Shown here: positions 1-7,344 of the stretch, in pieces
How positions within the stretch are numbered: position 1 is the first letter of the stretch
Layout of the letters: every line of letters begins with the position of its first letter
From: Candidatus Omnitrophota bacterium
Lineage (GTDB): Bacteria > Omnitrophota > Omnitrophia > Omnitrophales > Aquincolibacteriaceae
Direction of reading: 5' to 3'
Length of the DNA: 28,609 nt
Assembly: GCA_020632475.1 (NCBI GenBank)
Contig: JACKFM010000011.1
Coordinates: forward strand, 1-28,609
Notes under the pieces: model-generated
Seen by the model: the letters and a program-made list of their open reading frames with translations, nothing else
Told to the model about the DNA's origin: nothing
Databases searched by the model: none
Program-made: the position numbers and the translations under genes

Positions 1-2
1 TC

Positions 3-1367
3 CATCCGTTTCTTAAAAATCCCGTACTGGAAGAAGCGTATGTCAAAAATTATCCAAAAACGGCAATGGTCTATCCGATCCGTAATGAAACACACGGGTT
101 ATTTGAACGAATTCATTATTCTTTTTCAGGGAACAAACTGCCTCAAACGGATCTATGGATACTTTCGGATTCTTCAGAGGAGTTTGAACCTTATGAAAAA
201 GAATTAGTGAGGCGGTTAGAACAATATCACAGCGGACACGTTTTTTATCGAAGAAGAAAGAACCCTTCAGAGCGAAAACAGGGGAATATTGCTGAGTTTT
301 TGGGCGCACACCCGCAATACACTTATCTTTATATCTGCGATGCAGACGGCATGGTGCCGAAAAGAATGCTCCTGAAGCTGCTACGCAAAGCAGAGCACCC
401 TGAGAACCAGGACATTGCAATTTTCCAATCAAGTATCCGAATTGCTCATGCCAAGACCTGGTACGCACGGTTTGAAAGAATCGGAACCCGTTTTGCTCAA
501 CGCCTTAATTTCACCGCCTATCAGGCGATTTTTAGCCGGAGTATTTCCTTCGGGCATCATCATCTGGCTCGTGCAAGCCTGCTTGCCAAAATAGAACTGC
601 CGAAGGGTCTTCTTTCGCATGATAACTGGGACACTGCGATTTTGGATCAGATGGGCTACCGGGTTGCGTTTTGTCCGGATGTCTATGCTTTTGACGAGGC
701 CCCGGCAAGTTACCTTGAAGCCAGGGCTCGTTCACAGCGTTGGGCCCAAGGCACCCTTCAGGGGATTCCGCTTATCTTTATGCACGGGATTACGCTAGCT
801 TCAAGGTTTCTGGCTTTTTATGGAATCTATCTTTATTTAGCCGACATTGTTTTCTTTTTCTGGGCGATCATGGGGGTGATGGCTCATTCTGCGGTGGCCG
901 GTGAGTTGATTCATTTTCAGATTGATTCCATTTGGCTGGGATTATTTACAAACAGTCTCCTGAAATGGATTCTTGTTTTTAGTGTCGCCGTTGTTTTCTG
1001 TCACAAATTCTCTATTCTGAGGAATTTTAAGGATTTCCGGGAATATCTTTACGAGCTTTTCGCTTCGACATTCCTCACGCTTAATAACTTCATCTATGCA
1101 CCTCTTAATCTCTTGAGTCTTCCTCTGAAAAAAATCTCATGGATTCCTATGGCTAAAGACCCTTTTGCGAAGGTTTGCTTTTGGAATACAGCCAAAAAAC
1201 TATGGCTTGGAACCGCATTTGGCCTGTTCGGACTCCATTTTTGTGTGTTTGAAACGCCTTATTTCATATGGCAGGCAACTCCTATCCTTGTATGCCTGAT
1301 TGTCTCAATCCCAATGGTTTATCTGACGGCCCAGCCGATGCCGGAACGATTTCGCCGGTGGATTTAA
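3..1367 (+). CDS. OpgH/MdoH-like membrane glucosyltransferase, 5' end outside the window
   Basis: The reading frame is open from the first bases, so the N terminus lies outside the window; the first internal Met is at 66. The visible part has the family-2 glycosyltransferase layout: an acidic motif in YICDADGM (about residue 90 after that Met), FYRRRKNPSERKQGNIAEF, which closely resembles OpgH, an LLSHDNWD block, and a QxxRW-type motif in RSQRWAQGTLQG. At least four hydrophobic segments follow in the C-terminal half. OpgH polymerises UDP-glucose into periplasmic glucans at the inner membrane; a processive polysaccharide synthase of the same superfamily is equally possible. The HlyD-like gene 25 bp downstream and the nucleotidyltransferase beyond it suggest an export locus resembling Alg8/Alg44 arrangements. 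The polymer cannot be inferred. Confidence 0.8.
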   Translation, partial: HPFLKNPVLEEAYVKNYPKTAMVYPIRNETHGLFERIHYSFSGNKLPQTDLWILSDSSEEFEPYEKELVRRLEQYHSGHVFYRRRKNPSERKQGNIAEFLGAHPQYTYLYICDADGMVPKRMLLKLLRKAEHPENQDIAIFQSSIRIAHAKTWYARFERIGTRFAQRLNFTAYQAIFSRSISFGHHHLARASLLAKIELPKGLLSHDNWDTAILDQMGYRVAFCPDVYAFDEAPASYLEARARSQRWAQGTLQGIPLIFMHGITLASRFLAFYGIYLYLADIVFFFWAIMGVMAHSAVAGELIHFQIDSIWLGLFTNSLLKWILVFSVAVVFCHKFSILRNFKDFREYLYELFASTFLTLNNFIYAPLNLLSLPLKKISWIPMAKDPFAKVCFWNTAKKLWLGTAFGLFGLHFCVFETPYFIWQATPILVCLIVSIPMVYLTAQPMPERFRRWI

Positions 1368-1392
1368 TTAACTTAAGGAGAGAAGTGAAAAG

Positions 1393-2340
1393 ATGAAAGA
1401 AAAGACAGCCCATGAAGCTCAACCGTATGAAGAAGAACCCTCGCTCTTTGAGGAAAAGCCGGCCCCGTCTCGTAAAAAGAAGGGAAAAACGCTGTTTGTT
1501 TTTCTGGTTCTAGCCATGGCATTTGTCTTTTGGCCTAAAGGGCAAATCCAGGGTGATGCGGTGCTTCAAGCTGAGCGTTTTGCCCGGATCGGTCTTACAA
1601 GTAGCGGGGTGCTGACAGATCTTTTGCATGAAAAAGGGGAACATGTGAAAAAGGGTGAGGTCATTGTCCGTTTCCAGAACGAGGAACTCAAAAGAAAATT
1701 CAGAGAGAAGGAACTTGGCCTTGAGATCCTCAAGCTTGAGAAAGATCAGCTGGTGAAATCAGTAGAGTTTCGCAGTCAGGAAAAAATGCGTGCTCAAATC
1801 CTTTTTGAAAACGGTGTGATCGGCCGCGCGGAGCTTGATCAAACAGTTCATGAGCTTGATGAAGTCAACAGGCGACTTGAAACCAAAACCAAAGAGATCG
1901 AATCCGCTGAAAACGAACTGGCTTATATGAAATCCCGCATCGAGTCGCTTGAAATAAAAGCCCCGTTTGATGGTGTCTTACTTACTGATCCAAGCCCTTC
2001 AATGGGGAACTCCTTCAAGGAGGGTGAGTTTGTTCTGGAGTTCGCAGATCCGGAAAGTTATCTCCTTGAGGTTCTGATCCCTGAAAAACAAATTCACAAA
2101 ATCAAGCCGGGGGATTCGGTAAAGGCGCGGTTTCATGCGTTTCCATGGGCAGCATACGATGGTGAAGTTGTCAGGATTTCTCCCAGAATTACGGATGAGA
2201 TCGAGAAGGTTTTTAACGTCCGGTATGTTGTCGCTTGTGAAATAAAGCTACGCGAGCTGCCCACAGAGGTCAGATACGGTATGCGGGCATCTGTAAGGAT
2301 CAAAACGAAAGGAAGGAGAGATAAAAGAAATGACAGTTGA
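1393..2340 (+). CDS. HlyD/AcrA-type membrane fusion (periplasmic adaptor) protein
   Basis: The 315-residue protein has a charged N-terminal tail, one membrane segment at about residues 34-50 (TLFVFLVLAMAFVFWP), a first lipoyl/biotinyl half-motif (about 60-95), a long charged coiled coil (about 95-175), the second lipoyl half (ESLEIKAPFDGVLL) and a beta-barrel domain. This is the classical adaptor order. The RBS is aaggagag upstream of ATG 1393. It follows the glycosyltransferase closely and its 3' end overlaps the next small ORF by 11 nt, so the genes are probably one operon. A cytoplasmic-tailed HlyD protein beside a membrane glycosyltransferase recalls Alg44-like partners of polysaccharide synthases, although no PilZ domain is visible here. 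Role in polymer export is inference. Confidence 0.8.
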   Translation: MKEKTAHEAQPYEEEPSLFEEKPAPSRKKKGKTLFVFLVLAMAFVFWPKGQIQGDAVLQAERFARIGLTSSGVLTDLLHEKGEHVKKGEVIVRFQNEELKRKFREKELGLEILKLEKDQLVKSVEFRSQEKMRAQILFENGVIGRAELDQTVHELDEVNRRLETKTKEIESAENELAYMKSRIESLEIKAPFDGVLLTDPSPSMGNSFKEGEFVLEFADPESYLLEVLIPEKQIHKIKPGDSVKARFHAFPWAAYDGEVVRISPRITDEIEKVFNVRYVVACEIKLRELPTEVRYGMRASVRIKTKGRRDKRNDS

Positions 2341-2536
2341 ACTAATTAATCAACCTGACCGGATTGAGGTCTGTGAAAACCGGCCGCATGAGGAAGCACT
2401 TAATGGGTTGCTTTTTAATATGTGTGGAGGGAGAAGGATTTATGACCCAGATCTCTTTGTAAAAGCGCTTAGCGTTCGGATGTACTGGTGGTTTCCGGTC
2501 TTATCAGAAATACAGGAGGGTCAAAGTATCTTATGA
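2330..2536 (+). CDS. small hypothetical protein, translationally coupled
   Basis: This is a 68-residue ORF I do not recognise. It begins inside the end of the HlyD-like gene behind a strong RBS (ggaaggagag) and ends in an ATGA overlap with the next gene (ATG 2533, TGA 2534-2536). Coupling at both ends argues for real translation. The product has no signal peptide; it contains MCGGRRIYDPDLF and RMYWWFPVL, an odd aromatic patch near the C terminus. It could be a small regulatory subunit or the eroded remnant of a longer gene. Confidence 0.5.
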   Translation: MTVELINQPDRIEVCENRPHEEALNGLLFNMCGGRRIYDPDLFVKALSVRMYWWFPVLSEIQEGQSIL

Positions 2537-3288
2537 AAGCCATTATTCTCGCTGCTGGTTTTGGAACCAGACTCTATCCGCTCACACGGAATATTCCAAA
2601 GGCACTTCTTAAACTCGGAGACAAGACGATTTTGGATCATCTTGTTTCAAAACTGGACCGCTTGCCGGTAATTGATGGAATCATCATCGTCAGCAATGCA
2701 CGGTTTTATGCGGACTTTCTGAAATGGCGAAAGAGCACGGCCTATCAGACTCCCATAAGTATTGTGTCAAATGATGTCTTTGATCCGGATAAACGACTTG
2801 GTGCAGTCCGTGACTTGCAACTCGCGCTAGAGCCATTTCGCGGAACGCCGGAAACCTTTCTTATTCTCTGCGGGGACAATTACTTTGAGTTCTCACTCGG
2901 GTATTTTCTCTTGCCGTGTTTAGGCCATTCACAGGTCTCTTTTGCAGGACTTTACGATGTTAGAGATCGTTTAATAGCAGCGCAATGCGGTGTCGTGAAA
3001 ACTGACCGGCATGGTCAAATCGTTGGATTTGAAGAGAAACCGAAAGATCCCGCCTCAACAAGAATAAGCGTTGGAGTTTATTTCTTCCCGGCTCCGGTGA
3101 GACTGAGACTCTATGAGTATCTTGAAATCGAGAAAAGAAACCCTGATCGTATCGGCGATTTTATGGCATGGCTGATACGCAAGGACCCGGTCTTTGGCGT
3201 GGATTTCCACGGGACATGGCATGACATCGGAACCATCCAAGCTTATGAAGGTGCAAAAAGGAATTTTGAAAATGTATCTATTGCGTAA
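2533..3288 (+). CDS. sugar-1-phosphate nucleotidyltransferase
   Basis: The product has 251 residues from ATG 2533, behind RBS ggaggg (2516-2521). An upstream in-frame start at 2488 would add 15 residues before the domain and lacks an RBS. The N terminus carries the nucleotidyltransferase signature MKAIILAAGFGTRLYPLT followed by PKALLKLGDKTILDH. LCGDNYFE holds the metal-binding Asp, FEEKPKDP is the sugar-side motif, and WHDIGTIQAYEGA is the usual C-terminal block. Enzymes of this family make NDP-sugars from NTP and a sugar 1-phosphate in the cytoplasm. The sequence alone does not distinguish glucose/dTTP from mannose/GTP. It probably supplies an activated sugar to the glycosyltransferase in the same operon. 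Confidence 0.85.
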   Translation: MKAIILAAGFGTRLYPLTRNIPKALLKLGDKTILDHLVSKLDRLPVIDGIIIVSNARFYADFLKWRKSTAYQTPISIVSNDVFDPDKRLGAVRDLQLALEPFRGTPETFLILCGDNYFEFSLGYFLLPCLGHSQVSFAGLYDVRDRLIAAQCGVVKTDRHGQIVGFEEKPKDPASTRISVGVYFFPAPVRLRLYEYLEIEKRNPDRIGDFMAWLIRKDPVFGVDFHGTWHDIGTIQAYEGAKRNFENVSIA

Positions 3289-3859
3289 GTGGTTCATATT
3301 GATCGGTATTTGGAGTGCTGTTTTGCTTGAAGGTTGTGTGGGGATTCCGGCACCAGCCGTTGCGGTAAGTCTGCCTGCTGAAAACCTAATAGAAAATTCG
3401 TCCGGAAATAGTATTGATGAAGGTTTTAACAGCTGGGCAAAGACGATAGTTCTGAAGTATGTGATTGGATGCATCCGGGATAAAGCAGGACTTAAAATAG
3501 CAGGTGTTGTCGAAGATGAAGCATTTCCAGTACATGTGATTGCATTGCCTCAAAAGTCGGATGGAATGGTTGTGATCTGGATTCCTGACCTTTTAATTAT
3601 TTCAGCACCAAATGGCGGGATAACCGAAGTGAAATTAACCCTTTCACTGGCCGCTTATGATAATTCAGGAAAGGTCATTTATAAAAAAGCTGTAAGCTCT
3701 CACGATGTAAGGGAGCCTCCTGCCCGAATTTCCGATGATCTATTGGAGTCCTTTCTTGAATACCTGACCAAAGATACCCTTAAACAATACCTCCACGATC
3801 CGGCCCTCCAAACAATCATCCTGAAGTTTAAATATCCGGGGATAAGTAATCTATTCTGA
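3272..3859 (+). CDS. putative lipoprotein of unknown function
   Basis: I start this at ATG 3272, which begins with a typical signal peptide: MYLLRKWFILIGIWSAVLLEGC, positively charged then hydrophobic, ending in a lipobox-like L-L-E-G-C. The earlier in-frame start at 3194 would put non-signal sequence in front. The mature part (about 170 residues) reads as a beta-rich soluble domain and has no motif I recognise. The gene overlaps the nucleotidyltransferase end by 17 nt, so it is probably co-transcribed with the envelope block. The Glu at lipobox position -2 is unusual but tolerated. Confidence 0.6.
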   Translation: MYLLRKWFILIGIWSAVLLEGCVGIPAPAVAVSLPAENLIENSSGNSIDEGFNSWAKTIVLKYVIGCIRDKAGLKIAGVVEDEAFPVHVIALPQKSDGMVVIWIPDLLIISAPNGGITEVKLTLSLAAYDNSGKVIYKKAVSSHDVREPPARISDDLLESFLEYLTKDTLKQYLHDPALQTIILKFKYPGISNLF

Positions 3860-3916
3860 CCCTTTGGATTTTAGCGTATTATATGCATCACGACATGAAT
3901 GCTTAATTAGGGGGCA

Positions 3917-3973
3917 ATGGATTTAGAACTGCTATTTGGGCTAATATTCGGTGGGCGTGGAGGAATGCGATGA
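3917..3973 (+). CDS. 18-residue candidate leader peptide coupled to the next gene
   Basis: A strong RBS (agggggc) precedes ATG 3917. The peptide is MDLELLFGLIFGGRGGMR, hydrophobic with a Gly/Arg-rich end. Its TGA (3971-3973) overlaps the ATG at 3970 of the GIY-YIG-like gene. RBS quality and ATGA overlap support translation; it may act as a coupling leader or as a small membrane peptide. No homology is recognised. Confidence 0.4.
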   Translation: MDLELLFGLIFGGRGGMR

Positions 3974-4851
3974 AGTCAGGTTATCTGTATGTATTGGTAC
4001 ACCCGTCAGATCCGAACCTTGTAAAAATCGGAATAACCACCCTTACACCCGAAGAACGATTGGCCCAGCACAATAGCAGGTATGAAGAATACACGGGTCA
4101 GATTGTCAAAAAGACTGGTCAGAAATGGGAGCTTAAGACATACATTGCCGTTCCTGATCCGTCTTGGGCCGAAAGGGTTTTCTGGGGAGCAACGCCTTTA
4201 GCAGATATCCCGTTTCGACAAGGAATTGAAGTCGAAAAAATGGAATGGGAATGGGTACAGGCGGGTTTAGTCGCAGCAAAAAAAGCGGGTGTGCGCCCAC
4301 CCTTGAAACCATTGCCAGACTGGGTTTATGCATATACAAAATGGATGAACAAACGACTGGAAGGCCGTGACATAACCCTTGTAGGACATGTCAAAAGTAT
4401 GGTTTCTGGAAATGCTACCTTCCAATGTAGCAATGGCCATGAATGGCGGACGAGAGCCGCTTATATAGCTGATGGCGAAGGTTGTCCTGAGTGTGGGGTC
4501 GGTGACAGGAATCTAGAAGAAATTTGGCAGGCGGCAAAACTGGGCTACCTTTGTCTGTTGATAAATCATGATAAGCCAGGGGTTATTAAAATCGGATTGA
4601 CGTATCACTCATTAGAACAATGGAATGAAGGAAATATATGGGAAGATTGGGAGGTGCATCGCTATCGATTTGTTGAGGGGCCTGTTTTAGCTGAAACATT
4701 AATTTGGAAATTACTAGACCTGCCTCTGCCCAATGATCGCGAACCAAGTAAAATAGATTTGAACGTAGCAGAACAGGCATTTCGCGATTTAATTCCAGAG
4801 ATGCATCGCGAGATTGCCTTGGCAGAAAAAAGGAGCCATCCAGAGAACTGA
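3970..4851 (+). CDS. tandem T5orf172/GIY-YIG-like protein with central zinc ribbon
   Basis: The 293-residue protein has two copies of the T5orf172-type (GIY-YIG-related) core. The first starts at residue 4 (GYLYVLVHPSDPNLVKIGIT) and includes a downstream AERVFW helix. The second starts near residue 196 (GYLCLLINHDKPGVIKIGLT) with AETLIW further on. In each, the GYLY/GYLC and KIG motifs stand in for GIY and YIG. Between them lies a zinc-binding treble-clef/ribbon segment, CSNGHEW followed by CPEC about 20 residues later. Such domains occur in phage and accessory DNA-binding or nuclease-like proteins. The second copy looks divergent (GYLCLL), so one active and one degenerate unit is plausible. 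The RBS is ggagg at 3959-3963. Placement at the edge of the restriction-modification region fits an accessory or defence role, but this is inference. Confidence 0.65.
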   Translation: MKSGYLYVLVHPSDPNLVKIGITTLTPEERLAQHNSRYEEYTGQIVKKTGQKWELKTYIAVPDPSWAERVFWGATPLADIPFRQGIEVEKMEWEWVQAGLVAAKKAGVRPPLKPLPDWVYAYTKWMNKRLEGRDITLVGHVKSMVSGNATFQCSNGHEWRTRAAYIADGEGCPECGVGDRNLEEIWQAAKLGYLCLLINHDKPGVIKIGLTYHSLEQWNEGNIWEDWEVHRYRFVEGPVLAETLIWKLLDLPLPNDREPSKIDLNVAEQAFRDLIPEMHREIALAEKRSHPEN

Positions 4852-4927
4852 ATGAACCAACAGATAATGGTCAATTTCGCTATCTCGTCGGAATGCAACA
4901 TTTGCGAAAGAATCTCAAAATTACTGG

Positions 4928-4956
4928 TTGACGATCACAAACTATTTTTATAGTAT
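4928..4956 (+). promoter_or_regulatory. sigma70-type promoter driving a leaderless HTH gene
   Basis: TTGACG (4928-4933), a 17-bp spacer and TAGTAT (4951-4956) form a near-consensus promoter. The ATG of the HTH gene is 7 nt after the -10 box, so the predicted transcript starts at the ATG. The motif ACGATCAC (4931-4938) overlaps the -35 and recurs downstream at 5160-5167, suggesting a repressor-type operator. Confidence 0.7.
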
Positions 4957-4962
4957 CTTGGC

Positions 4963-5133
4963 ATGACTGACACGAAACATTGCCTGAGCGTAAGGCAGTT
5001 TGCTAAAAATGCAGGCGTAACAAAAGAAGCAATCTTTAAAGCGATCAGGGAAGGCCGCATCAAAGCGGAAAAAGTTGACACAGCTTTATTGATACCCAAA
5101 TCGGAACTGCGAAAATATTTGGCTCGAAAATGA
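4963..5133 (+). CDS. small helix-turn-helix DNA-binding protein (excisionase/HTH_17-like)
   Basis: This 56-residue protein reads LSVRQFAKNAGVTKEAIFK, then AIREGRIKAEKV and LLIPKSELRKYLARK. That is the compact winged/MerR-like HTH typical of excisionases and small phage regulators: a first helix with two small-residue positions, a recognition helix, a GRIKAEKV wing and a closing IPKSEL strand-helix. No RBS is present, and the ATG sits at the predicted transcription start. The repeated ACGATCAC motif in its own promoter and in the inverted repeat after the gene points to autoregulation. It may control the downstream peptide and methyltransferases, like a restriction-modification controller, or be a relic recombination directionality factor. 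Confidence 0.65.
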   Translation: MTDTKHCLSVRQFAKNAGVTKEAIFKAIREGRIKAEKVDTALLIPKSELRKYLARK

Positions 5134-5154
5134 ACGTATTTTTTTTGGCTAAAA

Positions 5155-5212
5155 GGTACACGATCACGAACCGAGTTGTATTTTTTATCGAAAGAGTCCG
5201 TGATCCTGTACC
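5155..5212. repeat. 14-bp inverted repeat (13/14 match) with a 30-nt loop
   Basis: The left arm (5155-5168) is GGTACACGATCACG and the right arm (5199-5212) is its reverse complement with one mismatch. Both arms contain GATCAC/GTGATC, the motif also found in the promoter of the HTH gene upstream. The repeat ends 3 nt before the GGAGG that serves the small ORF at 5227. It could be an operator pair bound by the HTH protein or an RNA hairpin ahead of the peptide's RBS. Confidence 0.6.
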
Positions 5213-5226
5213 CCTGGAGGATTAAA

Positions 5227-5307
5227 ATGAAAAGACAAGGAACACGCTATTTCACGGAGTCATATACAACGACATTTGAACCGACATGGACACCTTCTAC
5301 CACTTAA
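5227..5307 (+). CDS. 26-residue aromatic/Thr-rich small peptide
   Basis: ATG 5227 follows a strong RBS (GGAGG, 5216-5220; 6-nt spacing). The peptide starts MKRQGTRYFTESYTTTFEP and ends TWTPSTT before TAA. Immediately after the stop, the same frame would encode Gly-Gly-Gly-Gly-Gly-Val-Ala-Ala before a second stop. No modifying enzyme or transporter is adjacent, so I make no functional call. It could be a small regulatory or toxin-like peptide of the module. Confidence 0.4.
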   Translation: MKRQGTRYFTESYTTTFEPTWTPSTT

Positions 5308-5401
5308 GGGGGCGGAGGCGGGGTGGCTGCTTGATGCGACCATATTTGATGGGATATTGCAAACCCTAAGCCGAAGAGTGGTGGGGCTATCTCCAATAAT
5401 G

Positions 5402-5410
5402 TGCTAAAAT
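5402..5410 (+). promoter_or_regulatory. extended -10 promoter element for the methyltransferase operon
   Basis: TGC-TAAAAT (5402-5410) is an extended -10 box 32 nt before the ATG of the first methyltransferase. No convincing -35 is seen at the normal distance, as expected for extended -10 promoters. A weak purine-rich RBS (gcggaag) precedes ATG 5443. Confidence 0.45.
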
Positions 5411-5442
5411 ACGCAACTTAATAACAAGAAGCGGAAGATATT

Positions 5443-6333
5443 ATGTCTGAAAAATTAGTCAAAAAAGATAAAGCAAAGACCGCCGAACCTCCTAAAAAGA
5501 AACGGGTTATGGTTAATAACCTGAATGATTTACAGGCGGCTGACTGGATCAAGGAAACGATTTCGGTATATGTTCAAAAAGGGTTGGGGGCAGGTCATGA
5601 GGATGCGCGTATAGAACGAGAGCATCCTGCACCCTTCTCATTTCAAGATGTTGGAAGATTAGTTTCTTTTTTTACTAAAAGTGGTGGTGTAGTCCTAGAT
5701 CCATTTAGTGGTGTAGGATCAACGCTTAAAGCATGCGCCATTTTGGGACGTAATGGTTATGGCATTGAGCTTTCAAAGCGTTACTATGACTTAACCAAAA
5801 AAAGGTTGAAGGAAGAAGTTGATTCTGACTTATTGAGAAACATAGATCAAAAAGTAATTCGCGGTGATGCATTAAAAGCTATCGATAAATTTGAAGATGA
5901 TTTTTTCGATTTGATTGTTACTAGCCCACCCTACTGGAACATTCTTCATAAGCAAGATCATAAGGTTAGGCAAGAAAGACAAGCGAAGAAGCTTGATACG
6001 AAGTATAGCGAAGACACTAAGGATTTGGGCAACATTAAAAGCTACGATGAATTTGTTTCAACTTTATCGGGATTTTTTAACAATTGTAGCAGAGTTCTCA
6101 AGCCTAAAAAGTATCTTTGCGTTATCGTAAGTGATTTTCGAGATAAAAGTAAGTTTCATATGTTTCATTCAGATTTAGCAATGAAGCTTGAAGCTGGAAA
6201 CTATGCATTAAAAGGAATTACGATATTGTACCAGCGACATAAAAAAGTATTTCCGTACGGTTATCCTTATTCGTATGTTCCAAATATTCACCACCAATAC
6301 ATACTGATATTGCAAAATGCTAAAGAAGAATAA
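5443..6333 (+). CDS. site-specific DNA methyltransferase (N4-cytosine/N6-adenine type), SPPY class
   Basis: The 296-residue protein has the SAM-binding motif DPFSGVGST at residues 86-94, preceded by HPAPFSFQDVGRLV, and the catalytic motif TSPPYW at residues 160-165. Motif I precedes motif IV here, the reverse of the neighbouring enzyme. SPPY is most often seen in N4-cytosine enzymes, but N6-adenine specificity cannot be excluded. The C-terminal third carries FPYGYPYSYVPNIHHQYI, probably a late target-recognition part. The gene is AT-rich compared with the dcw region, consistent with horizontal acquisition. It overlaps the next methyltransferase by 17 nt. Two different methyltransferases in one operon are typical of type II systems with asymmetric recognition sites, one enzyme per strand. 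Confidence 0.85.
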   Translation: MSEKLVKKDKAKTAEPPKKKRVMVNNLNDLQAADWIKETISVYVQKGLGAGHEDARIEREHPAPFSFQDVGRLVSFFTKSGGVVLDPFSGVGSTLKACAILGRNGYGIELSKRYYDLTKKRLKEEVDSDLLRNIDQKVIRGDALKAIDKFEDDFFDLIVTSPPYWNILHKQDHKVRQERQAKKLDTKYSEDTKDLGNIKSYDEFVSTLSGFFNNCSRVLKPKKYLCVIVSDFRDKSKFHMFHSDLAMKLEAGNYALKGITILYQRHKKVFPYGYPYSYVPNIHHQYILILQNAKEE

Positions 6334-7120
6334 AATTTATATTGGCGATTGTTTAGAGCTCTTTCCGCAGATACCAGACGGAAGTGTTGATTTGGTTGTT
6401 ATTGACCCACCGTATAACTTAGGCAAGGACTTTGGTAATGAGAGCGATGTATGGGGCGATGTTCAAAGTTGGTTAGACTGGTCTAAGAAATGGTTGAATG
6501 AATCTGAGCGTGTTTTGAAAGATTCAGGTTCAATATTTGTCTACGGAATACATCATTATATTTGTTACATTCAGTGTTATTTGTATGAAACGGGCATGCA
6601 TTACGGGCGTCAGTTTATATGGCATTATGAGAACGGATGGTCTAAATATACGCGCTCTCCCGCAGCTACTTATGAGCCCATCTTATGGTTTTACAAAACG
6701 AAAAAATATTATTATAAAGAAATGCGAGAACCTTACAAGAGTAAGGAGAGATTAAAATACAAGATAACGAAGAACGGTAAAACATGGCAGCCCAACCCTA
6801 ACGGAAAAATATCTGGTGATGTTTGGAAAGTTCCCACATTGGCAGGTAGAAGGTTTGCGGATGAAAAGGTTGCACATCCTACCCAGAAGCCGCTCCAATT
6901 ATGTGAAAAGATTACTAAATACTTTTGCCCTGAGAATGGTTTGATTCTGGTTCCGTTCGCAGGCTCTGGTAGTGAATGTGTTAGCGCTGCATTAAATGGC
7001 AGAAGTTATATCGGGTTTGAGCTTAATAAGAAATACGTCAGCATAGCGGAAGAGCGACTTAAGACAAAAAAGAAACAGCAGGAGCAAGAAAAGGAGCTTT
7101 TGCTGATTGGTGATGTTTAA
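6317..7120 (+). CDS. site-specific DNA methyltransferase (N6-adenine type), DPPY class
   Basis: The 267-residue protein has the beta-class order: IYIGDCLELFPQIPDGSVDLVVIDPPYNLG with DPPY at residues 30-33, a central target-recognition region (about 100-170), then HPTQKPLQLCEKI and the SAM-binding motif VPFAGSGS (F214-S219) followed by GFELNKKY. DPPY and this order suggest N6-adenine methylation, as in MboII/DpnA-like enzymes. The start overlaps the upstream methyltransferase, so translation is coupled. Only 13 bp separate its stop from the stop of a truncated minus-strand gene, the position where a convergent restriction endonuclease is often found. Confidence 0.88.
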   Translation: MLKKNKIYIGDCLELFPQIPDGSVDLVVIDPPYNLGKDFGNESDVWGDVQSWLDWSKKWLNESERVLKDSGSIFVYGIHHYICYIQCYLYETGMHYGRQFIWHYENGWSKYTRSPAATYEPILWFYKTKKYYYKEMREPYKSKERLKYKITKNGKTWQPNPNGKISGDVWKVPTLAGRRFADEKVAHPTQKPLQLCEKITKYFCPENGLILVPFAGSGSECVSAALNGRSYIGFELNKKYVSIAEERLKTKKKQQEQEKELLLIGDV

Positions 7121-7133
7121 ACAAGATTAGCAG

Positions 7134-7328
7134 TTATTTCTCACTTTGAAGATACTTACCATAGCTAGTTTCATCGAGGGCTAATTCTCGTCCCAAAGTT
7201 TTTTCTAATCCATTTTTCAATGATGGTTTATCAATATCAATATAGAACCTACCATCGGAGAATAAGACCTTGCTTCTATTCCAAACTAACATAATCGCTG
7301 CCGTCAAGGTTAGTGAGTTGATTCGAAT
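7134..7328 (-). pseudogene. C-terminal fragment of a convergent gene cut by the IS, possibly the cognate endonuclease
   Basis: Reading the minus strand from the IS edge gives 64 uninterrupted codons ending at TAA (7134-7136). The translation includes NSLTLTAAIMLVWNRSKVLF, SDGRFYIDIDKPSLKNGLEK and a C terminus SYGKYLQSEK. It is not recognisable as a named family, but it reads as normal protein and abuts the methyltransferase operon tail to tail. No continuation is found on the other side of the IS, where all minus frames close within about 35 bp. I infer a beheaded restriction endonuclease from position only. Confidence 0.5.
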
Positions 7329-7344
7329 TGACCCGACCCCATTT

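Noticed and set aside
4852..4953. 33-residue plus-strand ORF after the T5orf172-like gene
   Set aside because: It runs through a near-consensus promoter, its RBS is too distant, and it has no recognisable content.
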